Assembly: GCA_012514965.1 (NCBI GenBank)
Contig: JAAYZH010000015.1
Location: 1 to 6,596, forward strand
Origin: Clostridiaceae bacterium
GTDB lineage: Bacteria > Bacillota > Clostridia > Saccharofermentanales > Fastidiosipilaceae
Length of the DNA stretch: 6,596 nt
Direction of reading: 5' to 3'
Shown here: piece by piece, positions 6,393-6,596 of the stretch
Layout of the letters: every line of letters begins with the position of its first letter
How positions within the stretch are numbered: position 1 is the stretch's first letter
Notes under the pieces: generated by a model
What the model was told of the DNA's origin: nothing
The model's input: the letters and a program-made list of their open reading frames with translations, nothing else
Databases searched by the model: none
Program-made: the position numbers and the translations under genes

Positions 6393-6596
6393 TTACTTCA
6401 GTTCTTCCCAGTTGCTGACGGCGCCGGTAAAGATGTCATAAACCTGCTGTTTGGTCAGAGACTCGACGGCGGCATTGGAGCTTTCGACGACTACGACTAC
6501 CGCGTCCTGACAATAGACACCGGATTCCAGCGCGTCGGCAACGGTCTCTTCAGCTTTGAAGTCACGAGAGGCGAAGCCGATCTCGGCAGCGTTCGC
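6393..6596 (-). CDS. pstS: PstS-like phosphate-binding protein, C-terminal part only (cut by window edge)
   Basis: Only the last 67 codons and the TAA (6393-6395) are in view. The fragment reads EIGFASRDFK near its start, then QDAVVVVVESSN, then LTKQQVYDIFTGAVSNWEELK and stop. These match, in order, the DIGMASR, DGIAVIVN and LT-x-EQ-x-x-x-IFTG-x-x-x-NW elements of PstS-type periplasmic-binding-protein domains, which bind phosphate outside the membrane. In a standard PstS these elements lie in the first half and are followed by the GSGTR phosphate-binding segment and a second lobe. Here the gene ends directly after NW. None of the missing half appears in the 185 bp downstream. This fits a circularly permuted form that I recall from clostridial phosphate-binding proteins, in which the GSGTR half comes first. 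A truncated gene is the alternative. Position just before pstC supports the assignment. Confidence 0.8.
   Translation of the reverse strand, partial: ANAAEIGFASRDFKAEETVADALESGVYCQDAVVVVVESSNAAVESLTKQQVYDIFTGAVSNWEELK

Overview
The window carries one end-to-end phosphate (Pho/Pst) locus. All genes lie on the minus strand, so they read from right to left in these coordinates: the tail of a PstS-like phosphate-binding protein (cut by the window edge), pstC, pstA, pstB, phoU, a PhoB/PhoP-type response regulator and a PhoR-type sensor kinase. No gene is broken, and I saw no insertion sequence, tRNA, rRNA or CRISPR array. The organism is most likely a Gram-positive anaerobe of the Clostridia, with a fairly GC-rich genome. 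This rests on the gene order pst-phoU-phoBR in one run, the strong AGGAGG-type ribosome binding sites, and a PstS C-terminus that resembles clostridial binding proteins as I remember them. It is an inference, not a proof.

Layout: 1-142 holds two copies of a 71-bp tandem repeat with internal inverted repeats, probably continuing left of the window. 143-314 has no gene I can support. 315-1652 is phoR (a TTG start at 1673 is also possible), 1688-2389 the response regulator (GTG start), 2394-3074 phoU, 3075-3168 a short gap with a 14-bp palindrome and a possible -10 box, 3169-3987 pstB, 3990-5264 pstA, 5257-6207 pstC, 6208-6392 an intergenic region with a hairpin, a possible internal promoter and a 14-bp tandem repeat, and 6393-6596 the end of pstS.

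How the genes work together: PstS captures phosphate outside the membrane, PstC and PstA form the channel and PstB powers import with ATP. PhoU is the metal-binding helical protein that, in studied bacteria, relays the transport state of PstSCAB to the PhoR kinase. PhoR phosphorylates the response regulator, which turns on Pho genes when phosphate is scarce. Tight spacing (an 8-bp overlap of pstC and pstA, 2 bp between pstA and pstB, 4 bp between phoU and the regulator) indicates cotranscription, so transporter, signal relay and two-component system probably form one autoregulated unit.

The two most unusual points are a roughly 110-residue extracytoplasmic insert in PstA that looks like a PDZ domain, and a PstS that stops directly after the motif that normally sits mid-protein, which suggests a circularly permuted binding protein.
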